NCBI GenBank assembly: GCA_028564705.1
Contig: JAPXFQ010002422.1
Coordinates: 496,001 to 560,000 of the forward strand
Source: Apricaphanius iberus
Taxonomy: Eukaryota; Chordata; Actinopteri; Cyprinodontiformes; Aphaniidae
Length of the DNA: 64,000 nucleotides
Direction of reading: 5' to 3'
Shown: positions 13,762-24,530 of the stretch, in pieces
Position numbering within the stretch: position 1 is the first letter of the stretch
How the letters are laid out: each line of letters begins with the position of its first letter
The notes under the pieces: model-generated
The model's database searches: none
What the model was told of the DNA's origin: nothing
The model's input: the letters and a program-made list of their open reading frames with translations, nothing else
Program-made: the position numbers and the translations under genes

Positions 13762-14078
13762 GTTGGAGAGTTTGGAGTCTGCTTGTTTGACTGATTCTGT
13801 GGACAGGTGTCTTTTCTACATGTGACTAGTTATGACAGGTGCCTTTAAATAAGGTGACTGATTGATAAGGAGTGTCTAACCAATCTGTGGGAGCCAGAAC
13901 TCTTAAAAGTTGGTAAGGGTTCAAATACTTATTTCACTGAATGAAAGGCAGATCAGTTTCTATGTTTTATTTAAACGTTTTGTTAAATTTTCTTTTGATG
14001 TACTATCTATCACTGTTAAAATAAACCTACCATTAAAATTATACTGTTCTGAGACTGTTAATTTTTTTGTCACCGGAC

Positions 14079-15260
14079 AAAGAAATGCGTTGGACCTGTC
14101 GACCACCGCATCCTCCTTCACAGACTCCAGCACTACATTGGTGTCTCCGACACCTCCCTAAAATGGGTTTGCCTACCTCACAGGCAGGACAGAGTATGTA
14201 GCCTTGGGGGAGGCAAAATCCTAACCCCACATTGTTACCTGTGGGGTCCCCCAGGGCTCCGTACTCTGTCCAACACTCTTCACAATCTATACACTTCCCC
14301 TTGGTCGTGCTGTCAGAAAGCATGGAATTCACTACCATTGCTATGCTGACGACACACAACTCAATCTCCATATCACTCCCTCTGGGCCCCCCTCTGTCAC
14401 CATTTCCGGCCTCACCTCCTGCATGGAGGAGGTCGGGATGCGGATGAACCAAAACCTTCTGCAGCTGAATGGCCCTAAAGCAGAAGCCATCCAAATCGAA
14501 ACATCACCATTACATCTGTTTCCTTCTTTGGCAATACTATACCTCTCCCTCTCCCTCTGTTACTAACCTTGGGGTCAAGTTTTACCCTTTCTTTTGACAA
14601 CCATGTCACCTCAATCTGCAAAACCTCTTTTTTCCACCTCTGTAATATTTCTAAACTGTGTCCCTCTCTTTCCCTTTCAGCTGCAGAGAAGCTTGTCCAC
14701 GCCTTTGTCTCCTCCAGGCTGGGCTACAGTAATGCAAACATGATGGAACTCCCTGGCAGGAGCCTCCAAAAGCTCCAGTTTGTGCAGAATAGTGCTAATG
14801 GGGGTGCGGGAACATGAACACATTAACCCCATCTTCCAATCCCTTCACTGGCTCCTTGTTCACCTCCGCATAGAATACATCATCCTCCTGCACACCCACC
14901 GCAGTCTGCATTGTGCGGCCCCCACATACCTCACTGATCTCCTTTCCCCACACACCTCCACCCAGACCAGAGCACGCCAATGGCACCTCCTGGTCATGCC
15001 TAGGACACAGCTCAAGACCATGGGCGACAGGGCTTTTAAAGCATCCACTCCTCATCTGTGGAACGCCCTCCCAGAACAACTCAGAGCCCCCAAGACTGCG
15101 GATGTTTTTAAAAGAGAACTGAAAACCTTCCTTTTCAGAAAAGTGTATTTTTTAGATGTCTGTGAATTTGTTATTACTTATTTTTATCTGTTTGATCTTT
15201 GTAGCACTTTGAGATTTGATGTCAAATATATAGTGCATTATAAATCAAATTCATTATTAA

Positions 15261-15297
<37 letters not shown>
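14079..15297 (+). mobile_element. L2-like LINE, 5'-truncated, inserted in the Tc1 inverted repeat
   Basis: Begins inside the reverse transcriptase (VDHRILLHRLQHYIGVSDT-like reading at 14096) and ends with CACTTTGAGATTTGA (15208), TATAAATCAAATTC and an ATT-repeat tail (15253-15297). The junction with the Tc1 right terminus is at about 14079. Confidence 0.78.
14096..15170 (+). pseudogene. LINE reverse transcriptase C-terminal half, degenerate
   Basis: Reads in several frames: FHLCNISKLCPSLSLSAAEK, LVHAFVSSRLGYSNAN, SLQKLQFVQNSAN (14629-14805); HEHINPIFQSLHWLLVHLR (14810-14870); MPRTQLKTMGDRAFKAS, LWNALPEQLRAPKTADVF and FKRELKTFLFRK (14995-15146). This order is the RT thumb and C-terminal region of L2-like LINEs. 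Frame changes near 14160 and 14810 and internal stops make it non-functional. The 151-codon antisense frame at 14039-14494 is a shadow. Confidence 0.8.
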
Positions 15298-15298
<1 letters not shown>

Positions 15299-15416
15299 CA
15301 TCCATCCATTTTCTGAACCGCTTATTCCTCAAGGGGTCGCGGGGGGCTGGTGCCTATCTCCACCTGTCAACGGGCGAGAGGCAGGGTACACCCTGGACAG
15401 GTCGCCGGTCCATCAC

Positions 15417-15476
<60 letters not shown>
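15253..15476. repeat. (ATT)n microsatellite split by a SINE fragment
   Basis: ATT/TTA trinucleotides at 15253-15297 and 15419-15476, separated by 121 bases of SINE-derived sequence. The left half is probably the LINE tail that expanded. Confidence 0.9.
15298..15418 (-). mobile_element. SINE 3'-half fragment inside the microsatellite
   Basis: CCATCCATCCATTTTCTGAACC...GGTGCCTATCTCCACCTG...GTACACCCTGGACAGG is the complement of the 3' half of the SINE at 30663-31024, with its (GGATGG)n tail at the left. No head or promoter boxes. Confidence 0.7.
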
Positions 15477-15917
15477 TGATACAAAATCACTGAGTGGTCA
15501 AAAAATTATTTTCCCCACTGTATAGCAGTTGGGTCTTTTGACTCGCTATGCAAAGCTGTAGTAATCCTACCCCTTGGGTGAGTCGCCATGCGGGTGGTTC
15601 TTAACAAGCACCAGCTCAGACCCAGCAAGCAGTTGGTGCTAGCTTAAACACCGGTTTAGCTTGGTGGCGGAAAGCGAAAGAGCATGTTTTAAGTCAGGTT
15701 CTAGTACCAAACTAACACTGGAACCTGATTACTGTAATACACCAATTGTCAAGATTGGGTACGTTCCATTTAACTTGGAAGTCAGAACTCGTAGCTGGGA
15801 CTGACATCACACCCGAGTAAACGGCATCCCAGTTAAGTCTGGATTCCAATCTGGCGACGTCCAGGTAGCCATCTATGGTAGTGCCTCTTAAAAACATTAT
15901 TATACACTGTACTTCTG

Positions 15918-16972
15918 GGGCCGTATTCACAAAGAATCTTGGGGCTAAAAGTAGGTCCTAACTGCCGAATTTAGGAGTAACTCCTAAAAATGTGGGTGTG
16001 TCACTCTTAAAATTAGAACTTCTAGTTTCTTAAGATAAAAGTAATTCACAACCACTTTTAGGCCTAAAAGTTGCTCCTAAGTCTGAGAGTCCTTAAAAGA
16101 AGTCAAGAGGACTCCTAACTTCTTAAGACCTATTCACAAAGACTCCCAAAACGGCTGTAGCCAGACGCAATGTGTTGGACACTCTGGATGATTCGGGATG
16201 AACCAAACGATACAGACTAAATCCTTTATTGCAGATGTGGTGCGGGATGCAATCACGTCTTCAACTAAACTTAACAATCCGATCAGTCCAGAAATTAAAT
16301 GTTTAGCGAAACAAAGATATTTAGCCACAGGGAAAATGCAACTTTTCAACGCGGACGACTTGGGTACATCACAACCATCTATCAGCCGATCAATCCACCA
16401 AACTCTTAAAGTGTTCTGTCGACCACACATTATCCAACAATTAATCCGTTTCCCATTAGAAATCCAGCAACTGCATCAAATTAAAGCCAATTTCATGGCG
16501 ATGCAGGAGCTTATCCCAGCTATCAGCAGGCGTTAGGCAGGGTAATATGATGCATTTCACGTTTTTTTGTTTTTAAACTTCATCCTCTCTGTAAGTAGGC
16601 TATTATGTGTAAGTTGTATGAAGTGTCAGTCTCGTGGCCGACACAAAGCTGTCATCATGCATTATTTCTGCTATTTGCGCTGTTCATAATTACGCTTTCA
16701 TCGACACTGAAGTTGTCCATTTCTTGATTTCACACGTGTCATTCAACAACCAATCACACTTCTGTCCGTTTATTTACTCGTGCATAGGAAATGACGTTAT
16801 CCATAGCAACGGGACGTCAATCTTAACTTACTTTTAGGGATTTGTCCTACGTAAAAGTAGCTCTTAGTGCGTTTGTGAATATGTTTTAGACGGCAACTGC
16901 TACGTAAGAACTTTTCACGCGAGTTAGGAGTAACACCTAGAGGTAAGATAAGGGTCTTTGTGAATACGGCCC
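15918..16972 (+). mobile_element. PIF/Harbinger deletion derivative, 1055 bp
   Basis: Termini GGGCCGTATTCACAAAGA (15918) and TCTTTGTGAATACGGCCC (ends 16972) are near-perfect inverted repeats. Sub-terminal parts are rich in CCTAA/TTAGG inverted motifs. A HARBI1-like ORF remnant (16198-16536) supports the superfamily. The expected 3-bp TWA duplication is not visible (CTG/AGA flanks), so the exact ends are uncertain by a few bases. Confidence 0.75.
16198..16536 (+). pseudogene. HARBI1-like nuclease, N-terminal fragment
   Basis: 113-codon open frame. Residues ~28-60 read NPISPEIKCLAKQRYLATG, then MQLFNADDLGTSQPSISRSI, the helix-turn-helix block that precedes the DDE catalytic core in PIF/Harbinger transposases and HARBI1. 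RFPLEIQQLHQIKANFMAM continues the family order. It stops just before the GxIDGTH catalytic segment, which is absent, so no nuclease activity is possible. Confidence 0.72.
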
Positions 16973-18800
16973 AGATGTGTAAACACCTGTTTTATTTTCT
17001 TGAGCTTCTACATGTAGCATTGATTATACATACACTCTTTTGGGTGTGTCTCATAAACTTAACCTGTTTCCACCAAACCTTACTGCTGTTGATGCTATTG
17101 CAATTCAAAGTCTGAACAAGAAGAAAAATCTCAGACTTTCTGAGACGGAAGTGGGCTGCGCTCCAGTTGATTTCCTCTAATTGGAAGTCAGAATTTCCAA
17201 GACCCGACGACAAATGGAAGTCACCAACCTTTACCTGCACTTTTAGCTAAGATTCATTCTTTTTGGCTTCATTTACCGAAAAAAAATAACAGGCTCCTGA
17301 ACATGCAATTTCAATCTAGACAAAGGTTGGATCTGTTGGATGAATACCTTTCTATCCGTCCATCAAATGAAAATCATAGAAACAATGACAACCTGATCCT
17401 CTGTGTTTTTCTGCATCACTTCCTCCTTCTTCTGCTCATACCGCTGTGGCATTTAGAGAGCAGTTTTAATTTAGCTCCAGGATGCGCGTCGATCCAGGCC
17501 CTGCTTTTTCTTAATCATACATCTTGTTCCAAGAAACATCAGAGGGGAGAAGACTACCAAACTATACAGTGGATTTCAGTGCTAAATTGAGAGGGAGGGA
17601 GGGAATGAGGGGAGGTGGGGCGGGGGGTGGGGGAATGAACATATTTGAGTGGTGAAAATGTCAACACGGCCATTTGTGTGTTTCAGACGGACAGGAACAA
17701 GGTAGAGCTCTTTACTTTTGTCTTTTTCGTCTTTCTTAAAAGGGAGGCTAGTGAGGTTTCCATTAAATAAAGACCTTTACAACTCAGACAGCATCATAAC
17801 GTGTTTACTCCAGCAGCTTATTAACTCAACTCTCCCCCATGACACACCTCACCCCATCACTCTCTGTTAAACCCTTCATTTTTTACCTATTTCATCTCAT
17901 TCACCATCATCGTCTTTCCAATTGCGTCTGCCCTTAACGGGGGCTTCTTTTCCGTAGCAGTAGAAGCAGTTTTGTGTTTTACTGCCTCTCCCAGAAGCGA
18001 CATCGCTCTGACTGTCAGAGAGTCAGCTGGCGGCCGTCATGCCGTGTACCAATAAATCCTCCATGTCTGTTAAAAGCAGTATCAACATCTCTGCAGCGCA
18101 TTAAAGAGGACGAGAACTACACTGGGGATTCGACAGGGGGGTGGGAGGGCAAACCTGAAAAGATGACTGAGCAGCGTTGAAACGTGTTGAATGCTCCCAG
18201 CTGATGGTGTGTTGAATGAAGAGATGCTGGTACAAAGAAGAGGAAGGAGGAGAACTAAACCAAAGAGGGGAGGAATCATTCAGGACGCGATGGTGGGATT
18301 TCTTCAGCTTTTGTGTGATGTAAATTATGAGCCGTATCTATCTCTCTGTCATTGTTAACTGCACCTCCCTGGCATTTTGATCTGCAGAGCTGCAAGCAGT
18401 TTATTAAAAATGGAAGTCGCTCTAAATGAGCCTGTAATGCTCAACCCTTTCAGGAAAAACTTAATGGATCCCAGCCTATCTCTGACAAGGTTAAATGCTC
18501 GAGGAGGCAGCCAGGGACGTTAACAGACCAGATTACGGGGAGAGATGAATGCTAACCAGTGCTTGCTGTAGATTCAGCTGGAACATCAGAAAGTAGCACG
18601 CATTCTTTAATCGACTGTGTTTACACACAACTGGCATGATTTGCAGACTGTCCCCATCATGGCGTTGATTTCCTCCTCCCCCACAATGTTTTATCTTAGA
18701 TCATAACTTAATAGCACAACCCGAAGCCATCTGACACGTCATGAAGACACAAAAAGATGAACAAATAAAGCAGGAGAATGCAAAGCATCATGGTGTAGAT
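16973..18800. other. Non-repetitive block, candidate conserved non-coding DNA
   Basis: Positions about 17290-17600 and 17780-18700 are compositionally even and free of recognised repeats. They are separated by a G-rich purine run (GGGAGGGAGGGAATGAGGGG, about 17591-17635). No supported exon. Regulatory function is inferred only from texture. Confidence 0.3.
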
Positions 18801-19470
18801 ATATGGCGCAGTGTTAAAAATCTAAATGCTAAATAATGTGATGGTTGACTATTTGTGGTTAAAAAATAAGAAAATATTTCAAGGTATTGTTCACCTCTAG
18901 GAGTAAGTGCGTAATTTTACTACAGTAATATAATAAGCTATTTCGGTATTGCGTTGCGCAATGAATTCTGGGGTTTTGGACCCCAAACTGCCATAAGTGA
19001 ACATACATATAGATACCGAAAGCTGGAAAATTGATGATTTTGAGCGGTTGAAAGTCGACAAACTTAAAACATATATTCGCCATAGATGGCTGCCTGTGTC
19101 GGCAAAGAACTATGTGCGCTACCGTATGCAGCTACAGTACAGAAACTACTGATGAAGGAAGAGGAAAGTGGCGTAGTCCAGGCTGATTATACCGGCTTGC
19201 TGACATTCCATAGAGTCACAATACTGGGCCCACAAATACTGTTAGAGAAGGTTGTATTTTTCTTTGCTTTAAGTAGCTCCATATAAAAACCCTGAGTGCT
19301 TTATAAAGTGTTTTATAGTGTTTAGAGAAGGATGGGGTTATCGATAAAGCTGAAGCCGAAAGGTGACTGTGAGAATCTACATTGATACGTACTACAGCTT
19401 TATCTGGTGCAGGTGGGGGAAATGGCTTGATATGGGTCGCTGCTTTGGCATCTGGGACATCGGAAAACTG
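18801..19470. other. Intergenic stretch without recognised genes
   Basis: The + frame 19086-19286 (MAACVGKELCALPYAATVQ) has no family match and no splice context. The style of the sequence suggests an old unclassified repeat. Confidence 0.3.
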
Positions 19471-19510
19471 TGAGTGATGGCAGATTTGAATCAGGTCGCC
19501 AAGAGGAATG

Positions 19511-19720
19511 GAGCTGCAATCGGGGCTGTTATCGCCTTCCACACGCGGGTTACAGCAGCAAAGTCGGTGAGTAAAGAATGGAGAAACCACCGTCAGCCTG
19601 CAGTGAGGAGAGGAAGAAGGCTGGTAGCCAGTGGTAGCAGTAGAGAAGGCGGAGATCTCAGGAGTGATCAGAGAGCTCAATCGTCGCCGTTATCAACTTC
19701 CACACGCGGGTTGGAGCAGG
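19511..19720 (+). repeat. Imperfect duplication, period about 162 bp
   Basis: GTTATCGCCTTCCACACGCGG (about 19528) recurs as GTTATCAACTTCCACACGCG (about 19689), preceded in both by GAGCT(G)CAATCG and followed by GTT..AGCAG. Two copies only are visible. Confidence 0.6.
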
Positions 19721-19739
19721 CTTCCACCGGGTAGTGGTA

Positions 19740-21389
19740 GCAGGCTTAGTTGGTGTGTGATCAGAGAAATAGATCCACTGCAAGGCGGCAGATTCGGAGT
19801 ATCGACAGACTGGATGATCCCTGTTTTTTTTTAAGCTAAGTCCGCCTATGTCCTCACCCACTACCGTTCTTCTGAGATGGTAATAGAAACACAACCTACC
19901 TTTTCTAGGCCTTACCGTTCGGGTCTAAAGGGCCCCTATTCAAAAAAGGGCAAAATGAGTACCGGGCATACTTGAAAGGTCTGACAAAAACAGCCTACAA
20001 TTTGCTTTAATAGGCTCCATATTAACGAAGTAAAAACATGTATGCATTCACTGTTTACAGTCGAGACGGGGCTGTGTTTGGGTTCCTAAAGTCGTGACCA
20101 GGGGTCCAGGCCGCATTTGTGAGCATCGCACTCGCAATACCTATATGTCTTATTTGAATATAAATATGAACAGATTGGTCTGAAATCAATTTATCTCCTG
20201 TACTGAAGTGATAATGCTAGGTTTGTTTGCTTGGTTATAGCTTAAACCCCAAGTTTAGACATGGTTTCAGCCTAACCTTTTTTTCCTTGCTTTTTTATAA
20301 CATTTTTGCAAGCATCTAGCTTAAAACCCCCACAATTTAAAGGAATTAATCTGCTATATCTATCAGCCAGTATAAGGGGAAACAGAACCCCATTCCAAGC
20401 AAAATTTATAGGTGCAAGATAACAAAAAAGCAGACTACAAACAAAAACATATTTTTTTTTACAAATACTTTATGACGATTATAATGATTAGAACACAATT
20501 TTTGCCTTAGTCGTGTTAACTTCATGTTATGTGTTGATCTATATCAATCCAGGCATTTTAGGACACTGTAGCTGCAATAGCAAGGCTTTTACCACTCGTA
20601 TTGCATGCAGTCTTGTTCAGTACTCTGTGCTTTAGCAGCCTTGTCTTTGTGAGATGTACAGCATGTGATGTTACATTGTCTTGTTTAAAAATGCATGGAC
20701 TTTCCGGGGAGAGATGCTAAGATGAGAACGTTGTATCCTACTTCGAAAAAAAAGAGAAAATCGATGTACTTTTTTTTTTTTTTTACATTAACACTGTCAT
20801 GACAGTCCTTTACATACACCAGTTTAACTGTGCATGGTCAGTTAACACTTGGGGTTGCTCAGTCAGATGAGCAGTGATATACAGATGACCTAGTTTCTGG
20901 ACAAGGTAAGTGAAAGATAATCTGTGCTATATGTAAAGTTATGATTCAGGATTAGAAAAAATTGTGTGCACATACAAGGAATATGACTTTGGTTTCACAC
21001 ACTTAGAGTACAGACAATACATATAAAGACAGAAACTTTAGAGGAAATAGAGAAAGAGTATGCAGATGTAGCTTTATGTACACCATTAATGTGATAATGC
21101 AATTGTTCTGGTTTTGTTTGTAAGGGGAGTAGCAAACTACTCAGGGTCTAAGGTGTTTATTTTGTTAATCAGAAAAACAGTCCAGGGGAAGGCTTAGACA
21201 TTTTTCTAACCTAAAAAGTCCTGAAGGGAGAGAAGCTTAGAATTGATGATCCTCTCTGCTGAGCTACTTGCTTGCTGTAGTCTGGACCTATCCTGTTCTG
21301 TGGCGAAGCAGGCCGACTGAACATTGGCAGTGTACAAGATAACTAGAACCTATGGAAGGTTTTACTTATTGAGTTGCTGCAGGAAGTAA
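19740..21389. other. Intergenic stretch without recognised genes
   Basis: AT-rich with T runs (20451-20460 and 20769-20784). Positions 21120-21389 may belong to the LINE that follows. No coding frame supported. Confidence 0.35.
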
Positions 21390-21880
21390 AGTTTCTACTG
21401 GGTCTTTTTCCAAGTAGTGTCTATGTGTGAGGACCGGATCAGGCCCAAGAAAAAGGTTGTTCCTAAAGGAAAAGTTTTCCACAGTATATACAGTGTTGTT
21501 GGGCATGGAGAGGGGAGGAAGTCTGCGTATGTGTGCGTGTGTGTGTGGGGGGGTGTTCTCTGGAAATCCCCCATCATCCCTACACTCTTGTATGGGTTAA
21601 CATCAGTGGAGCCGCTGATCCACTTCCTGGATCACACCGAGCACAGTGGTGTCATCTGGAAATTTCAGGAGTTTTACAGAAATGTCAGTTGAGTCATTTG
21701 TGTAAAGAGAAAAAAAGGAGTGGGGAGAGAACACATCCCTGGGGAGTTCCAGTGCTGATGGCTCTCATGAAGAATACGATGCTTCCCAGCATCACCTGCT
21801 GCTGCACATCAGTCAGGAGGCTGACACCTAAGTAATCTTTTGTCTATGTTGCTCTATGAGCCACTGACAGATGTCTGGAT
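21390..21880 (-). pseudogene. Non-LTR reverse transcriptase fragment
   Basis: On the minus strand 21756-21731 reads STGTPQGCV and continues like LSPLLF, the RT motif B' region; 21662-21651 then reads FPDD inside KLLKFPDDTTVLGVIQEVD. In active RTs this is FADD, so the Ala is changed to Pro next to the catalytic Asp pair. The upstream SICQWLI-like reading (about 21870-21850) fits the same order. Frameshifts and a GT-rich insertion (21535-21552) confirm decay. LINE clade not determined. Confidence 0.7.
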
Positions 21881-22259
21881 AGGAAAGCTTTCTTGTTATA
21901 CCTGCATCTTTGATCGACCAGAGAAGAAGCCACATTTTTAGATTGTTGATTTAAAAAAAATGGGAAAACCATCTATCATTTTATGTTCACTTCCCAATTA
22001 TGCTCTACTTTGTTTTGGTCACACACAATCTTTGTAGAATACAGAGAAGTGTGTGGTTCCAATGTGAGAAAATGGGGAAATTTGAACACCTTTTTAAGGT
22101 ACTGCATTCTGGAGGGAAATTTCTTGACTATTCTAAGCATATTAAGAAAAAGTGTTACATTCCTGCAACCTAGCCGATAGCGCTGATAGTTCACCTTGTA
22201 AAATCATCAAATTAACGCAACAAAAATGAAATAAATTAATAAATAAATAACATCCATCT
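21881..22259. other. Intergenic stretch, nothing recognised
   Basis: AT-rich with an AATAAAT run at 22229-22250. No gene or repeat family assigned. Confidence 0.4.
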
Positions 22260-22720
22260 GGGGATTTAAATGGGGGAGATTATGGTCCCATGCTTACACA
22301 CATTCAGCATAAAATGCAAATGGTCAACCAGGATGATCAGCCTCTCCACATGAGCCATGTGTCCTACAGATGACACCACTAAGAGAACGAATTTCACCTC
22401 ATTAAGTCTAAAAGACGTCAAAGCAGAGAAATTTAGCGCTGCTGGAGTTTCACAACACGAAATTGTCTGAATAATACATAATCTGCGTTTGTTTGGCAAG
22501 AAGCACTGTTAAAGTCTGGGATAAGCTGTTCGAATGCATCTTTAATATTGCACTCACACATCCCCATGATTAATGAAAAAACATAATCTGAGTGTTCTCT
22601 CAGATGCCATGGAAACTATGCTTAAGTTGACATCCTGGTGCGTGAGCACATCTTAAGAGTATTTTTAGAGCTTCTTGTGGCTTGAGTAAGATCATGGCTT
22701 GATGGCCGTGTGCAGTTTAA
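22260..22720. other. Candidate conserved non-coding block
   Basis: Even composition with motifs such as ATGCAAAT (octamer-like, about 22314) and several TAAT cores. It lies between repeat-rich flanks and shows no coding periodicity. Confidence 0.3.
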
Positions 22721-23099
22721 ATGTTGAGCGTCAAAGCTATGCATCCTGTTTTTACAAAAATAATCAGTCGTTTTCTAAACAACTTATTTAACGAGAATAT
22801 GGTTGCCAAGCATCTCGGAGGACCTTAGCTTCTTATTTAAATGAGCAAAATGGAGACAAGATAGTGGCAGAATTATGATGTGGCTGAAGATTTTATAAAG
22901 TATTGGAAGAAACTCCAAGAAAACAGAGGAGAAAATTTCAGGGCTGGAAACCAGATTGACTATGGATCAGACTGGGAAATATAGGAATCGGGCAAGGAGT
23001 GATGATAACTGAAATGCGTATCAGTGCTGGGAATGTGAATAGTGGAACTAGGGTCGCGTGATCTTAGAAAGCAGAACTTAACAGGAATACCTCAAATTA

Positions 23100-24233
23100 G
23101 CACTGGAACCAATTACCACTCAACCATAATTATCAATAAATATCACAAAATGTAAAATATATATTTTAAGCGCCTCCCTGGTCATTTTTTATTCTTCAAT
23201 GAACTCATTTTAACTAAAAATTAAGTTAATTCATTTTTAAAACACTTCTTTTTTATCATAGCTAAGTTTGTAAGACACAGAAACAAATCAAGAGACTTGA
23301 GTAACATCAGTAAATACAAAGAAAAGTAATATTATTAACCATTATATTATACATATGTTTTATTATGCTAGTAATTTAAATTAAAGGCTTACCTTGATGC
23401 TTTTCAATCTTTAAAACATTTTATGACATTTTATAATATTAATGGCTGAAACCTTTGGTTTATTTTGTCAATAAAATCACTTCAGATCTTCAGCTCTGGT
23501 CCAGCTGCTGGTTAAACCTAACCAGATACTCACCAGAGTGTAGGCAGAGCCCAGAACACACTGCGGCCCAGTCACTGAGAGCTGAAGCCGGCTGATCTAT
23601 CCATCCTTGTTGTTTTTTTTAAGTGTTTTTCGCATCTGTGGACCGGGAGCAGAACCGAGGGGAGATTTTAAAAGCCACAGGTGTTGTTAGCATTGTGACC
23701 TGGCTAAACTTCCTGTGTCTCTCTGTAACAGATTCGCAGCGCTGCGATTCGGAGGAGGGAAGTCCTGCTTAAGATAGCTGATCGTAGTATTATATTAAGT
23801 TTTTTTATTGCTATGTTTAGTGTTTTAGTGCGTCGAGGATCGGTTCAAAACGGGACTCAAACTTTACCTGAGCCACTGAAACATTCATCCGGGACAATTT
23901 CCTCTGCTGCTTCCTTGCTGTGACATCTGACCATGTCGAAGTTACGGCGATGTTTTGATTAGGGATTATCAAAACAATTCTGTTTCAGCTCAAATCATTT
24001 CATCCTTTTTGTGGTTTGAAAGGAGAGATGGTTGGTGACGGAGCTGCGTGGGTCAGTGTTAATGATTCGTTTGAAATAAGTAAGAATTGTTGTATTAAGC
24101 TGCCTGATAGGGTATAATGAAAAAATTAGGGGAAACTTTTTTTCTATTGAACTTTTTTATCGACCCCTTTTTTTCCTATCGCACCACACGTCTATCGATT
24201 GATATATTGCTATCGAATTATCGTCCAGTCCTA
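23100..24233. mobile_element. hAT-like element, right end preserved
   Basis: Right end ATCGAATTATCGTCCAGTCCTA is the complement of a TAGGACTGGACGATA-type hAT terminus. The left side near 23130 (ATAATTATCAATAAATATC) looks like the sub-terminal TCGATAA-rich part, but the left terminus itself was not found. The interior has GC-richer segments (23500-23780) and no intact ORF. Confidence 0.4.
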
Positions 24234-24257
24234 CTTTGATCTAAATCATTCAATTAG

Positions 24258-24530
24258 TGCTCTGGCTGTATGTTTAGGGTTTGTTGTCCTCCACTACAGT
24301 CTCAAATCCTCTGCATGATAACGTGTGTTTTTTGTTTGTTTGTTTGTTTCCAGGATGTCCTTCCCTGTCCTCCTTGACATCATGATGTTGCTGCCACCTT
24401 GATTCAGAGTAGGGACGGTGTTAGGTTTCTGCATGTATTTTTTACTATGAAGGTCAAAAGTTTAACTTTGCTCTCTTCTGGCTAAAGAACATGAGTTGTG
24501 AGAAGCCAGAAATAGAACCCTGCACGACTT
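24258..24530 (-). mobile_element. Tc1-like transposase fragment (antisense)
   Basis: GCTCTGGCTGTATGTTTAGG...TTGTTGTCCT (24258-24287) and ATGATGTTGCTGCCACC (24382-24398) are the complement of the catalytic-core coding region of a fish Tc1 family. A GTTT repeat at 24330-24348 interrupts it. A second fragment of the same region is at 26838-27000. Confidence 0.5.

Larger units (their letters stand above)
12701..15520 (-). mobile_element. Tc1 element interrupted by a LINE
   Basis: Transposase reads right to left (13761-12883). The left terminus keeps CCCCTTGCTGATTG and TTTGTCCAATG; the right terminus starts at about 14030 (ACCATTAAAATTATACTG, the mirror of the left side), breaks at 14078 after GGACAAA, and resumes at 15479 (ACAAAATCACTGAGTGGTCA) to CCCCACTG with target TA at 15521-15522. 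The 1.4-kb gap is a LINE/SINE/microsatellite insert. Confidence 0.8.
12210..15725. mobile_element. Outer MITE split by a nested Tc1/LINE insertion
   Basis: The left inner end (TTAGTGCTAGTTTAGTGCC at about 12239) and the right end (reverse complement AGTGTTAGTTTGGTACTAG at about 15718) are imperfect inverted copies. The left half runs to about 12585 (CAGTGATTCCCAACCAGGGG near 12361), the right half is 15523-15725. Everything between is younger inserted DNA. No TSD resolved; superfamily uncertain, hAT-like by memory of similar fish repeats. Confidence 0.5.

Noticed and set aside
14039..14494. 151-codon minus frame
   Set aside because: Antisense to LINE reverse-transcriptase sequence and spans the Tc1/LINE junction, so it cannot be an old gene.
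15253..15476. CRISPR-like array
   Set aside because: Plain trinucleotide microsatellite; no repeat-spacer structure and the genome is eukaryotic.
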